DNA from: an uncultured Clostridia bacterium
GTDB taxonomy: Bacteria > Bacillota > Clostridia > TANB77 > CAG-508
Length of the DNA: 60,387 bases
Reading direction: 5' to 3'
Assembly (NCBI GenBank): GCA_947588945.1
Contig: CANPZY010000006.1
Location: 1-60,387 of the forward strand
A program made the translations under genes and the position numbers. Numbering within the stretch: position 1 is the stretch's first letter; each line of letters begins with the position of its first letter. Below, one piece after another: positions 25,995-35,908 of the stretch. The notes beneath the pieces are model-generated. The model was not told the DNA's origin and made no database searches. It was given only the letters and a program-made list of their open reading frames with translations.

Positions 25995-28900
25995 TTATTC
26001 TGTTCTAAGTGCAATTACTGGATCTCTCTTAGATGCAGCTTTTGCTGGTATTAATCCACCTATTAAAGTAAGAATTACACTTAATATTATTAATATCATT
26101 GCATTACTAAAATATAAGGTAACATTTAATGGTATATTTCCAGTAAATTTATGAAGAACTGTATTAATAATAGGTATCAAAGCATAAGAAATTCCTATTC
26201 CAAAGCATCCTGACAATAATCCAATTATAAATGTTTCAGCATTAAAGATTGATGATATATTTCTTTTTGATGCTCCCATAGCTCTTAATATTCCTATTTC
26301 CTTTGTTCTTTCATATACTGATATATATGTGATAATTCCAATCATTATTGATGAAACAATAAGTGAAATTGATATAAATGCAATTAATACATAAGTTACT
26401 GCGTTTACTATTGTTTTAACAGATTCCATAAGAATTCCTGTTGCATCAGTATAGTGGATTACTTTATCTTCTTGACCTTCTTGTTCCATTTTTTCATTAT
26501 AGTCATCTATGAATTTTATAAAATTCTCTTTTCCATCAAAACTATCGAAATAAAATGACATATATGTTGGTTCTTCTTTTTCTTGATAACCAAGACTTAT
26601 TAAATTTGATTTTTGAGTTTTATCTTCTCCTGACATCATAGATGTTACAAGCCTCTTTATTTCGTCCTCTGTAATATTAACTTTAAAAGCTCCTGCAATT
26701 TTATTTTGATCTACATTAAAAGCAGATGCAAAACTATTTGTTAAATTTGATGTAAGTTCTCCAACTTTTGTTAATATTGTCTTTTTCATAACAGCTTCAG
26801 TCATTGCTCTTGCCATAGTATTTTCAACTTGCTTTATTGCTTCACTACCTGTAAAACCAGAAACGACTTGTGAAACTATTTCGTCATTAATTACTACTCC
26901 TGCGCTTTTACTTGGCTCTGTTACATTAGTTTCTGGTATATTATTAAGTAAATTATTTGCATTTTCTGTTGTCACTTGATTACCTAATTCATTTGTAGCT
27001 TTTGGAACATCTACTAAATTAGAATAATCATTACCTTGTGGCACAAATTGCATCATACTATTATATATCGTTACATATTGTTGTAATAAAGTTTTTAATA
27101 ATCCTGAATATGTTGTTTTAAAAGTATCTTTTGGAATAACATATTTTTGCTCAAGTGTAGATAATATTTGTGAAGGTTCATTCTGTCCTAAATAATTTGA
27201 AACTACTTTTTCTACATCTTCTGCTTTAAATTCCCCATTTATACTTTTGAACATTCCATTCGTTAAAATAACTAAATTATTTGAAAAGTCCTTTAACGCT
27301 GGAGTTGTATCTGTTGTAATAGAATTATTAATCTCTGTCATATAATTTTTAGTTTGTTCTTCTAATTGTTTTTGATCAATTTTTATATTAAATGCACTTT
27401 CAAGTTCTTTAGTATCAATATCTATAAAGTCTTGGAAGTTTAGTCCTAATTTATCCTTTTTTTCATCAAATCTCGAACCAGAAAATACATCTATTTCATT
27501 ATTATCTAATTGTTTTTTTACAATATCTGTATTTGCAGAATAATCAATTATATAATCTATCAAATCACTTGTATATGAAACTCCAGGGCTTAGCATCATA
27601 GTTGTAGTTCCTTCTTTAGGACAAATTATACCAACAATTTTAAGCTTTATTGCATTATCATATAAATCTTGCATATATTCTTTATTTTCAGACATATCTT
27701 CATAAACATTATATTTTTCATTATATTTATAAATATCTGTTGGCATTATTAATTTTAATTCTAAATTCATAAGCTCTTCATACGAAAGTGTATATGGTTC
27801 ATTTTGTATATCTACTGATTCACCATTCATAACTTTTGTTACTATTTCTGTTAATTCATCAGTATCTCTTAATCCTAAAGAATAAACAAGTAAGTCCGAA
27901 ATAGTATTTGGCTGTGATAAAACAATCATCATTTCATCATATTTTTCAGGTAAATGTCCTGCTAAAATATCATACGAATTTTTTATTGCTTCTTTATCAT
28001 TAATCATCTGTGAAAACGTTGAAGTTAAAGAGCTCATCATGGTTGATGAAGTAGAAAGCACAGAGCTAAATAAATTATTAGGATTTAATTTTGCCATTTC
28101 ATTAGTTGCATCTATAGTATAAATCATTGGATTAACACTATATGAGTTTTCAATTGTGGAAACATTCTTATTTATCTCTTTAGAATTTTTGTCTATATAC
28201 TCCTTAAAACTCTTTAAGTCATTTGTACTTAATGCAGATAAAGTCTTTGAAATATATTGTTCCTCTTTTACTTTTCCATTCTCAATATCACTATTTTCAT
28301 CAGATGTCATTGACAATAGCATACTTGCTATATCTGTACTTTCTTGCATTACCGTCAGAGGATATGATGTAAGTGTATCTTCTTGTATGCTATCAACATA
28401 TCCTTGAAATCCATTTGAAATTGCTTGAACTAATGCAATTCCAATTATTCCAATACTACCTGCAACAGAAACTAAAATAGTTCTTCCTTTTTTAGTTAAT
28501 AAATTATTTAGACTTAATCTAAATGCAGTCCATATTTTCATTGATGTTCTGCCTATTTTGCTAGTATCATTAATCTCTTGTTTTTCCTCTTGTAATATCG
28601 GATTTGAATCTTCTGTAATTGTTCCATCTAAAATTCTTATTATTCTACTTGAATATTTTTCTGCAAGCTCTGGGTTATGTGTTACCATTATAATTAGTTT
28701 ATTTTTTGATATTCTTTTAAGTATTTCCATAACTTGCACACTTGTTTTAGTGTCTAATGCACCGGTTGGCTCATCTGCTAAAATAATATCTGGATTATTT
28801 ACTAAAGCTCTTGCTATTGCAACTCTTTGCATTTGTCCACCAGATAATTGGTTAGGCTTTTTATTTATTTGGTCCTTTAATCCAACATCCTCTAATGCAT

Positions 28901-29270
28901 TTATTGCTCTTTGTCTACGTTCCTTTTTTGAAATTCCACCTATTGTTAAGGCAAGTTCAACATTTGATAGCACTGTTTGATGGCTTATTAAATTATAGCT
29001 TTGAAAAATAAAACCTACTTTATAGTTTCTGTAAGCATCCCAATCTCTATCTTTAAACTTCTTTGTAGATTTTCCATTAATTATTAAATCTCCTGACGTA
29101 TATCTATCTAGTCCACCAATAATATTTAATAGCGTTGTTTTTCCACAACCACTTGCACCTAGAATAGATACAAATTCAGATTCTCTAAATTTTAAAGAAA
29201 CACCTTTTAGTGCCTCAACTTTTTCATCACCTGTTTTATAAACTTTTTTAATATTTTTTAGTTCTAACAT
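25995..29270 (-). CDS. ABC transporter ATPase-permease fusion (MacB/LolD-FtsX type), large
   Basis: 1091 aa. Residues 1-225 are an ATPase with Walker [10 protein letters not shown], signature [15 protein letters not shown] and Walker [13 protein letters not shown] transmembrane helix at about 262-282 is followed by a very large external region of about 670 residues and three C-terminal helices of an FtsX/MacB permease domain (from about 965, ending [18 protein letters not shown]). This is the type VII ABC arrangement, which transmits force across the membrane rather than moving substrate through it. Roles include peptide export, resistance and lipoprotein handling; the substrate is not evident. 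Single gene. Confidence 0.92.
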   Translation of the reverse strand: MLELKNIKKVYKTGDEKVEALKGVSLKFRESEFVSILGASGCGKTTLLNIIGGLDRYTSGDLIINGKSTKKFKDRDWDAYRNYKVGFIFQSYNLISHQTVLSNVELALTIGGISKKERRQRAINALEDVGLKDQINKKPNQLSGGQMQRVAIARALVNNPDIILADEPTGALDTKTSVQVMEILKRISKNKLIIMVTHNPELAEKYSSRIIRILDGTITEDSNPILQEEKQEINDTSKIGRTSMKIWTAFRLSLNNLLTKKGRTILVSVAGSIGIIGIALVQAISNGFQGYVDSIQEDTLTSYPLTVMQESTDIASMLLSMTSDENSDIENGKVKEEQYISKTLSALSTNDLKSFKEYIDKNSKEINKNVSTIENSYSVNPMIYTIDATNEMAKLNPNNLFSSVLSTSSTMMSSLTSTFSQMINDKEAIKNSYDILAGHLPEKYDEMMIVLSQPNTISDLLVYSLGLRDTDELTEIVTKVMNGESVDIQNEPYTLSYEELMNLELKLIMPTDIYKYNEKYNVYEDMSENKEYMQDLYDNAIKLKIVGIICPKEGTTTMMLSPGVSYTSDLIDYIIDYSANTDIVKKQLDNNEIDVFSGSRFDEKKDKLGLNFQDFIDIDTKELESAFNIKIDQKQLEEQTKNYMTEINNSITTDTTPALKDFSNNLVILTNGMFKSINGEFKAEDVEKVVSNYLGQNEPSQILSTLEQKYVIPKDTFKTTYSGLLKTLLQQYVTIYNSMMQFVPQGNDYSNLVDVPKATNELGNQVTTENANNLLNNIPETNVTEPSKSAGVVINDEIVSQVVSGFTGSEAIKQVENTMARAMTEAVMKKTILTKVGELTSNLTNSFASAFNVDQNKIAGAFKVNITEDEIKRLVTSMMSGEDKTQKSNLISLGYQEKEEPTYMSFYFDSFDGKENFIKFIDDYNEKMEQEGQEDKVIHYTDATGILMESVKTIVNAVTYVLIAFISISLIVSSIMIGIITYISVYERTKEIGILRAMGASKRNISSIFNAETFIIGLLSGCFGIGISYALIPIINTVLHKFTGNIPLNVTLYFSNAMILIILSVILTLIGGLIPAKAASKRDPVIALRTE

Positions 29271-29395
29271 ATAAGCTCCTTACTTATTTTAAGTGATATA
29301 TTTACATAATTATCTTATCATTTTTCTCTAGTATGGTCAACATAAGAGTGCTAAAATTCACATAACTTTCATAATAGATATTTATTGTTTTATCT

Positions 29396-30271
29396 TTATT
29401 CCAACTTTTTCCATAACATTTTATTATTATTAAACTCATAAGTCAATTTATTTTCATCATATAAATAAGATAAATATGATTTTATTGTACTTCCAATTAA
29501 AACATACTGGTTTGGATTCATTTCTAAATTATATTCATCAAAAACACATTTTAATATTTCTTCATAAGTTATTTCACATTCACAAATATTACAAATCTTA
29601 TCTGCAACTTCTTTTATCTTGCTTTTATTAAGTTCTATTAAATTTGTGATGTCATCGGTTGTCTCACAATGAGATGGTATATATAATTTACCATTTAATG
29701 TAGATAAATAATCTAAAGTATTAAGATATTCTCTAACATCATATATAAAGAATAAATGATATTTTGTAATTGTTTCCTTGCTAAATAATGAATCAGCTAA
29801 AAAATATACATTATCACTTGTTTTTATTCCAATCATATCAAAGAAATGACCTTTTAAATTTATATATTCTAATCCTTCTGGAAGGTTATTTTCTATATTG
29901 GTTACTTTTGATTCTTTTGCTAATAAAAATTTATTTCTAATGTCCTTGAATGGATAACCTCCATATAAAAATGATGATTCTAATATTGGAAATTCAGTGA
30001 AACTTTTTTCAATATTGAATGCAAATATTTCACAATTAGTTCTATCTTGAATAACTTTATTTCCTCCAATATGGTCAGCATTTGAGTGAGTATTTATTAT
30101 TCCTTTAACTTTCCATCCTTGTTCATCAACAATTTTTAATATTTTCTTTCCTGCATCTTTGTCATTTCCTGTATCTATTAGATATACATTTTCATCATCA
30201 ACTTTATAAATTCCTATGTTAGTAGGATTTTTTATATAATAAGTTTTTTCTCCAACTTTAACTAATTCCAT
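29396..30271 (-). CDS. MBL-fold metallohydrolase with Asn in the metal motif
   Basis: 291 aa from ATG 30271 (GAGGAG upstream; an in-frame ATG at 30289 overlaps that site). The metallo-beta-lactamase fold is shown by LIDTGND, the metal motif THSNADHIGG, and later FLADSLFSKE and IPSHCE. The second His of HxHxDH is Asn (HSNADH), which should alter or remove one metal site, so hydrolytic activity may be limited to one metal. The C-terminal 80 residues are helical with a winged-helix look. Substrate unknown. Confidence 0.83.
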   Translation of the reverse strand: MELVKVGEKTYYIKNPTNIGIYKVDDENVYLIDTGNDKDAGKKILKIVDEQGWKVKGIINTHSNADHIGGNKVIQDRTNCEIFAFNIEKSFTEFPILESSFLYGGYPFKDIRNKFLLAKESKVTNIENNLPEGLEYINLKGHFFDMIGIKTSDNVYFLADSLFSKETITKYHLFFIYDVREYLNTLDYLSTLNGKLYIPSHCETTDDITNLIELNKSKIKEVADKICNICECEITYEEILKCVFDEYNLEMNPNQYVLIGSTIKSYLSYLYDENKLTYEFNNNKMLWKKLE

Positions 30272-30307
30272 TGAAATCTCCTCTATCATTTACTAAGTAT
30301 AGCAAAA

Positions 30308-30337
30308 AAGCAAATGATTGTAAATAATCATTTGCTT
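30308..30337 (-). terminator. Terminator after the pilin-Hint gene
   Basis: 12-bp perfect stem (30308-30319 with 30326-30337), 6-nt loop, followed on the minus strand by a run of T. Confidence 0.8.
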
Positions 30338-30394
30338 AAAATTTAATTATTATTTGATAATGTCATAGTAAATTTAACATTTGATTATGTCATA

Positions 30395-32083
30395 TTATAA
30401 ATCAAACTTACTCTTAAAGCTAGCCGAGTTTTCATTAAAAAACTTCCTTAAATACATTCTATGCTCTTTTGTTATTATTCCTTTTCCTAATGCTATTTTC
30501 ATATAGCGTAAATTTAATACTTCAAATGCTTCTTTTGATAGTTTGTCTGTATATTCTTCATAGCTAAACAACCCATATTTCTCTATATCTTTTTCCATTA
30601 ATTCTTTATCATAAGTTAATGTATTACTATCTACAACAAAGATATTACAGAATGTATCTAGTAAAGACGATACTGACAACAATCCATTCGTAAAACATGT
30701 TAAATTCTTTGGTGTTATTACTTCATATACTTTACATACTCTACTTTCCATGTTCACATCTGTTAATTGTACTTTTTCATGTTGTTTTTTTCCGTCTAAA
30801 CTTTCCTTTACGAACCAATGCCCTATATAGTCTTTATAATTTGTTTCATCTATTAATACAAATTTATTTAAATCTAAGTCAAAGAAACCGTGGTCTTTTA
30901 TAATTTGTATATCTGTCCCGTCTGAAAAATATGCATGAATTATTCTTCTTTCTTTTGATTCCTCATTATGGTTTACTATAAATTCTATATCAGATGCTTC
31001 ATATTTTCCAGAGAACATATTCCATACTAGAACTTTCTCATCTCCATCTAAATCTTCTACTGCAATCCTCGATCCACCAGCCAACGTTATTAAAGTTCCC
31101 TCAGCAATACAAGAAGTATCCTCATTCCAACTCTTAATACTGTCAAAATAAGCGTTTTTGTACCCACCATTACTCGTCATAAAGTCTTTGAAAATTCTAA
31201 GGTGGTCGAGAGGTTTATCCGGGATAACCGTCTTATCACTAATATCCGTATGGAAAACAAGGTAGGACGCACTTATTCTAGCCTCCCAAGTTCCTCCAGT
31301 AGAAGGAGTGCGAAATAAACCATCTCTACATGCGCTAGAATAATCGTACCATAAATCCCCGTCAGAATCGCCACCTATATTACTTGCACGATAACTACAT
31401 AAATGCGTATTCTCCACATCACATCCACAATCACCCAAAAACTGAAGATAGTGTTCCTTGTTCAATGGAAAAGGTTTCTTGTATCCGCTTTGAGTCCATT
31501 CATACCAAGTCATACCCTGAGTACCTCTATAATGAGTATCTACAACATCAAAACTTAAAACCGTTACTTCTCCTATTCCCCATTCTCCATTTTCATCTAC
31601 TACTTTACAATTTAATGTATAATTTTTTGTTTCGTCTAAACCTTCAAATTTATGAGATTTATCTCCTTCGGTTTCTTCTCCATCTTTAATATACCATTTA
31701 TACGTAAATTTTCCTTCGTCTTGTAATTCTTCGCCTTTTTCTATTTTCTCTACTGTTACTGGTATAGACGTTCCTGTTACATCTTTCTCCGTTACTGCTA
31801 ATGTTACTTTTAATGTTGCATTCTCTTGTAATTGTGGTTCTGCTGGTGTTGGATCTTTTCCATCTATTATTTTATCTAACTCTTTCTCTATTTCTCCTAA
31901 TTTTTCTGCTTCATCTGCTTCTGATTCTTTATATTTTTCTACTGCTATCTTTGCTCTTTGAAATAGTCCATTTTGACTCAATGCTGTTGTTAGCGTTACT
32001 CCTGCTAATATTAACAATATAATGATTGTTACTACTAGTGCTATTAATGTGATTCCTTTTTCATCACAGTTTGCTTTTCTCAT
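30395..32083 (-). CDS. Prepilin-like protein fused to a Hint (intein/hedgehog) domain
   Basis: 562 aa. Residues 10-36 are a type IV prepilin-like leader and helix (G10 then ITLIALVV); Glu at position +5 is replaced by Ala. A charged helix follows (to about 74), an Ig/PKD-like domain (about 85-180), a unique Cys-containing domain (about 185-320), then a Hint domain from Cys325 (CIAEGTLI) with a B-block HGFF (398-401) and a terminal TNGLLS (465-470). Hint domains break the bond before their Cys through a thioester. The usual final His-Asn is missing, so splicing is unlikely while N-terminal cleavage or transfer is possible. About 90 helical residues follow. The N-terminus nearly equals that of the protein at 43829. 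No pilus machinery is present here. Confidence 0.82.
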   Translation of the reverse strand: MRKANCDEKGITLIALVVTIIILLILAGVTLTTALSQNGLFQRAKIAVEKYKESEADEAEKLGEIEKELDKIIDGKDPTPAEPQLQENATLKVTLAVTEKDVTGTSIPVTVEKIEKGEELQDEGKFTYKWYIKDGEETEGDKSHKFEGLDETKNYTLNCKVVDENGEWGIGEVTVLSFDVVDTHYRGTQGMTWYEWTQSGYKKPFPLNKEHYLQFLGDCGCDVENTHLCSYRASNIGGDSDGDLWYDYSSACRDGLFRTPSTGGTWEARISASYLVFHTDISDKTVIPDKPLDHLRIFKDFMTSNGGYKNAYFDSIKSWNEDTSCIAEGTLITLAGGSRIAVEDLDGDEKVLVWNMFSGKYEASDIEFIVNHNEESKERRIIHAYFSDGTDIQIIKDHGFFDLDLNKFVLIDETNYKDYIGHWFVKESLDGKKQHEKVQLTDVNMESRVCKVYEVITPKNLTCFTNGLLSVSSLLDTFCNIFVVDSNTLTYDKELMEKDIEKYGLFSYEEYTDKLSKEAFEVLNLRYMKIALGKGIITKEHRMYLRKFFNENSASFKSKFDL

Positions 32084-32145
32084 TCTTTGAATTTCTCCTA
32101 TGTTTCTTATTATTTACTTTTTTGCTATATTTATTATTATAATTA

Positions 32146-32174
32146 ATTTTATTATTTATAATGTATTAAGTCAA
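32146..32174 (-). promoter_or_regulatory. Promoter of the pilin-Hint gene
   Basis: Minus strand TTGACT (32169-32174), 17-bp spacer, TAAAAT (32146-32151), about 60 nt before the start codon. The matching region of the second pilin locus keeps the spacer but has a poorer -35. Confidence 0.6.
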
Positions 32175-32207
32175 TACTAAATAATGTTTCATTTCTATAT
32201 CATTTTA

Positions 32208-32392
32208 TTAAGTAAAAAGATTAATAAAAAAGTATAAAATTGTATAAATCATTCACTTCAATGATTTCACAAATATTTTATACTTTTTTCTTTTACAAAT
32301 TTGTAATATTTTTTATCTATATTTTTCTTTTAAAAATATTGTTATTATTATATATTTCATATATATTTATTTTTTATTAATCTTTTTAATTA
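32208..32392 (-). promoter_or_regulatory. Conserved upstream structure of pilin locus 1
   Basis: Outer inverted repeat (32208-32231 and 32370-32392) encloses an inner hairpin of about 25 bp at 32232-32283 that is followed on the minus strand by TTTTTTATT, like an intrinsic terminator or attenuator. Both outer arms recur unchanged at 45073-45096 and 45235-45257. The rest of the gene-free stretch 32084-32660 is AT-rich; besides the promoter and a small hairpin at 32628-32644 (GGAGTGT/ACACTCC) I see nothing in it. Confidence 0.7.
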
Positions 32393-32660
32393 AATATAAA
32401 ATTTACTTTTTGTTTTAAAGTACAGCTTTTTCTCTTTTGATTTTTTTTATGCTATTACCTTATTGATTCTTTTGTTAATTTATTGACCATTAGTTAGAAA
32501 TAGTTAAAGAAAACTATATTTTTAGATGCTAAAAAAAGATTCTAAAAATCAAGATTAAATTAAAAAGAAAGATTCAGTGATAATATAGACATATAAAAAT
32601 TATTTAGCTTAAAATTACTAAGATTTTGGAGTGTTAAACACTCCTTTATTCTTATACATT

Positions 32661-33059
32661 TTAAGAATATTTTTCTAAAAATTCAGTAGCATTCATAATC
32701 TCAGGCTTATCAATATCAACATTTTCAAAATCTTTATCTCCTGTTATAAATATGTCTACATCTTCTATTATTGCTGTATGTAAAATGATATAATCATCTT
32801 TATCTCTAATATTAAAAAGTTTATTATCTACACTAGTTGGAGAATAAACTAAATTGAATGGAAAAATCTTTAAAAATTCATCTAAATCTTTTTGACTTAC
32901 TTTGAATTTTGTATCTATTAGTTCTTTAAGCTCTTGGACTGTATATGAGCAAATTATTATTTCATGTTCTTTAGAAAGTTTATAGATTAGTTCATTCATT
33001 TTTTTGCTCTTAAATACAAATGCAGAAATAAGAATATTAGTATCTAACATTACTTTCAT
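32661..33059 (-). CDS. PIN-domain toxin
   Basis: 132 aa. Acidic residues of the PIN ribonuclease site are visible: MLDTNILISA at the start (Asp6), VQELKELI (Glu), RDKDDYIILHTA and FITGDKDFEN. PIN toxins cleave RNA and are neutralised by a partner. It begins 2 bp after the AbrB-type gene, forming a toxin-antitoxin pair. Confidence 0.9.
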   Translation of the reverse strand: MKVMLDTNILISAFVFKSKKMNELIYKLSKEHEIIICSYTVQELKELIDTKFKVSQKDLDEFLKIFPFNLVYSPTSVDNKLFNIRDKDDYIILHTAIIEDVDIFITGDKDFENVDIDKPEIMNATEFLEKYS

Positions 33060-33061
33060 AA

Positions 33062-33319
33062 CTAATCCTTCTTTCTATTTTTTCTAAATTCTTTTATCAT
33101 TTGGACAACATCTTCTTCTGTTTCTAAGCCAAGCCTTTCTGCTTCACCATCAAATGCATTTTGTATTTTCTCTAAAGCTAACATTGCAGAATTTTGAATA
33201 ACTATATCTTTTCCTTTTTGAATAAAAAGAATTTTACTTCCTTCTTTTAAATCTAATAATTCTCTAATTGATTTTGGAATAGTTACTTGACCTTTAGTTG
33301 TTACTTTTGCTAATTCCAT
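33062..33319 (-). CDS. AbrB/SpoVT-type antitoxin
   Basis: 85 aa. Residues 1-45 are a swapped-hairpin AbrB DNA-binding domain (KVTTKGQVTIPKSIRELLDL); the C-terminal half, which should bind the PIN partner, is helical and acidic. First gene of the pair; GGAAAGGAAG precedes ATG. Likely autorepressor of the operon. Confidence 0.9.
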   Translation of the reverse strand: MELAKVTTKGQVTIPKSIRELLDLKEGSKILFIQKGKDIVIQNSAMLALEKIQNAFDGEAERLGLETEEDVVQMIKEFRKNRKKD

Positions 33320-33532
33320 AAAATCACTTCCTTTCCATATTTCTTACATTCCTTACTAAAATTATATGTTATTTTTATAAAATTATCAATATATTTATTG
33401 AAAATTTTTAATTTATGCTGTACTAATTTCAACAATTGATTAATCAAATTATTTTTTTAACAAAAAGTGGAAGGAAAATTTTTCGCAAACGACTTTCTTA
33501 ACTGCTCCAGCTTTAAACAAATATAACCAATC

Positions 33533-34393
33533 TTAATTTTTTCCTTTATATTTTTCTAATAAATTATCATAATCATCTAAGAAATGATGATACGTTCCTT
33601 CTTTTGAACTTCTGTAAGAAATTATTGTATCTAAATTCACATTTTCTACACTTCTTAGAATATTCATATCTACTTTTTCATAAGTATTTCTAAGATTCTT
33701 TATCAGATTTTTTATTTCTTGTCTTTTTGAACCAATCTCATCATTATTTTTTGAATTTCGTTCCGTAATTTTACATGCGCATTGTATAAAATCTAAATTA
33801 TTTCTTTCCTTCCATCTTATTATACTTTCTTCTTTCACATAGTATAAAGGTCTTATTAACTCCATTCCAGGATGAGACGTGCTTAATACCTTTGGCATCA
33901 TTGTTTGCACTTGTGCTCCATATAACATTCCCATTAAAATTGTTTCAATAACATCATCCATATGGTGACCTAAAGCAATTTTATTGCAACCAAGCTCTTT
34001 TGCCTTTTCATATAAATATCCCCTTCTCATTCTTGCACATATATAGCAAGGATGATCGTTAATCTCATCTACTATATCAAATATATTAGTTTCAAACATT
34101 TCTAACGGAATATTTAATAACTTAGCATTTTCTATTATTTTTTGCTTATTCTTTTCATTATAGCCCGGATTCATTGTTAAAAAAACTAATTCAAAATCCT
34201 TTTTTCTATGTCTTTTTATTTCCTGCATACATTTTGCAAGAAGCATTGAATCTTTACCACCTGAAATGCATACTGCAATCTTATCTCCATCTTTAATCAT
34301 GTCAAACTCTTGTATAGCTTTAACAAATTTTGACCAAATTCTTTTTCTATATGTTGTTATAATGCCTCTTTCAATTTCTTCGTATCTTTCCAA
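33533..34393 (-). CDS. TtcA/TilS-superfamily tRNA thiolation ATPase
   Basis: 286 aa, starting at TTG 34393 with AGGAG 7 nt before it. The PP-loop SGGKDS (about residue 44) activates a tRNA base with ATP; CYICARMRRGYLY provides CxxC, and a CAC motif follows near residue 207, as in TtcA enzymes, which hold an iron-sulfur cluster and thiolate cytidine 32. The C-terminal 60 residues do not match closely, so a related PP-loop thiolase is possible. Stands alone. Confidence 0.83.
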   Translation of the reverse strand: MERYEEIERGIITTYRKRIWSKFVKAIQEFDMIKDGDKIAVCISGGKDSMLLAKCMQEIKRHRKKDFELVFLTMNPGYNEKNKQKIIENAKLLNIPLEMFETNIFDIVDEINDHPCYICARMRRGYLYEKAKELGCNKIALGHHMDDVIETILMGMLYGAQVQTMMPKVLSTSHPGMELIRPLYYVKEESIIRWKERNNLDFIQCACKITERNSKNNDEIGSKRQEIKNLIKNLRNTYEKVDMNILRSVENVNLDTIISYRSSKEGTYHHFLDDYDNLLEKYKGKN

Positions 34394-34517
34394 TTTTATT
34401 CTCCTATAAAAATCTTAAAAAAACTTATAAACTTAATTATATTACATAAATGCGTAAATTTCAATCTGTTAAAATTTTATATATTTATAAAACATATAAA
34501 AAAATTAAAATATAATA

Positions 34518-34553
34518 GTTTGCAGTTGTGCGTAGCACTCAAGCGAAGCGCGA
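34518..34553. repeat. Truncated copy of the palindromic element
   Basis: TTGCAGTTGTGCGTAGCACT onward matches the left core of the copies at 15170 and 46417 (AGCGAAGCGCGA is shared with copy 1). The right half and the left arm are missing; the remnant abuts the lysozyme stop codon. Confidence 0.75.
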
Positions 34554-34554
34554 T

Positions 34555-35818
34555 TTATATCTTTAAAACCTGCCCCACAAATATAAGGTTCGGATTTCTT
34601 ATATCATTCAAGTTTACAAGATTTTGAACTGTAGTTCCAAACATTAAGGCTATTCCTGAAAGAGTATCTCCTATTTGAACAACATAAGTTTGATTTATGC
34701 TTGGATTTGTTACAGTCTGATTTTGACTAGAATTCGTTTGTTCAATTGAAGTAATCCTTAGCTTTTCTCCTGGAAATATTAGATTTGGATTTGATATATT
34801 ATTAAGTGATACAATTTGTTCCACAGTTACACCATACTTTTGTGCAATTTGCGATAGAGTATTACCTCTCTGTACCGTATAAATAATTTTTCCTGTACCT
34901 CTTACCTCATTGCCTCGAATATTAGAATTTGTAATTATTTTTAAAACTTCTCCTGTAAATATAAGGTTTGGATTACTTATATTATTTATACTTGCTAGTT
35001 CTGACACTGTTGTTCCATATTGTAATGCTATTTGTGATAAAGTATTTCCTCTTTGTACTGTATAAAATATAGTCTCCGTTTGAAATTTCTCTCCAGTTGG
35101 ATTTTCTATTTCTGGTAGTGCACCATTATTACTTAAAAAAATTTCTTCCGTATATAAATCTTCATCTACATATCCTGAAATTCCGCGATATTAATCCTTT
35201 GTCAAAATATTGAATACCTATCCATTCATCCCAGTTTGTTCTTACATTATTTAAGTTATTATAATCTCCATAATATGCAAGCCATAGTGGATATCTACTT
35301 GATAAATCTTCTCCAAATACATTACTTGCATTATACAAATCACTATATACCACTACTTCTTTTCCGGTTATATCTTCTAATGTTTCTATAAATGTTAATG
35401 AAATATTGTTTATTTCTTCTATACTCGCTCCCTGAAAAGTTTCATAGTCCATTGCAAGCTTACAATCTACTTCTTTTCCTGAAATTACTGATGCAAAAAA
35501 TCTTGCCTCTAACCTTGCCTCTTCTTCATTAGTTGCTGTCAAAAAATGATAAAATCCTATTTTTAGATTATTATTTTTAGCGTTCTCATAGTTTATATCA
35601 AAATATGGATCTTTCCAACTACTTCCTTGACTTGCTTTTATGTATACGACTTCTACTCCATCATTTTTTACTCTTTCATAATCAATGTACCCCTGCCACT
35701 CGCTTACATCAATTCCTCTATAAGATGGACTTGATTCTGGAGTAATCGCATTACTTGTTATTGCAAAAATAAAAATACCAAAAATGGATAATATCATTAT
35801 TTTTAAAATTTTTCGCAT
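34555..35818 (-). CDS. Secreted GH25 lysozyme with three LysM domains, split by +1 shift at CGG
   Basis: From ATG 35818 the zero frame encodes a signal peptide (about 1-24) and a GH25 domain ([17 protein letters not shown] with catalytic Asp/Glu) and ends at residue 218, shortly after codon 212, a CGG (35183-35185) in TCG CGG A. Skipping C and reading GGA ATT TCA GGA restores [11 protein letters not shown], the expected end of the GH25 fold, then a linker and three LysM repeats ([13 protein letters not shown] type) to TAA 34555; full length is 420 aa. The zero-frame product would be a nearly complete catalytic domain without wall-binding modules. No other lesion is present. A programmed +1 shift is inferred, as in spoIIIAD and spoIIIAF. 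Confidence 0.86.
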
Positions 35819-35861
35819 AATAAAAAACTCCTTTCTGTTTTATTATATGGAGTTTTTTATT
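35819..35861 (-). promoter_or_regulatory. Hairpin sequestering the lysozyme ribosome binding site
   Basis: A 13-bp perfect stem (35819-35831 with 35849-35861, loop 17 nt) contains the GGAG site in its 3' arm and ends at the ATG. It could also act as a terminator-like structure (GGAG then T-run). Either way it should limit translation of the lysozyme. Confidence 0.65.
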
Positions 35862-35908
35862 AATTGGTTATTTACTTTTTATTACAAAAATCTAATACTT
35901 TTTACTAT

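Noticed and set aside
14540-35818. Random sequencing or assembly error as the cause of the three frameshifts
   Set aside because: Not excluded without reads, but all three breaks coincide with CGG-A while CGG is absent elsewhere in native frames; random single-base insertions would not favour this.
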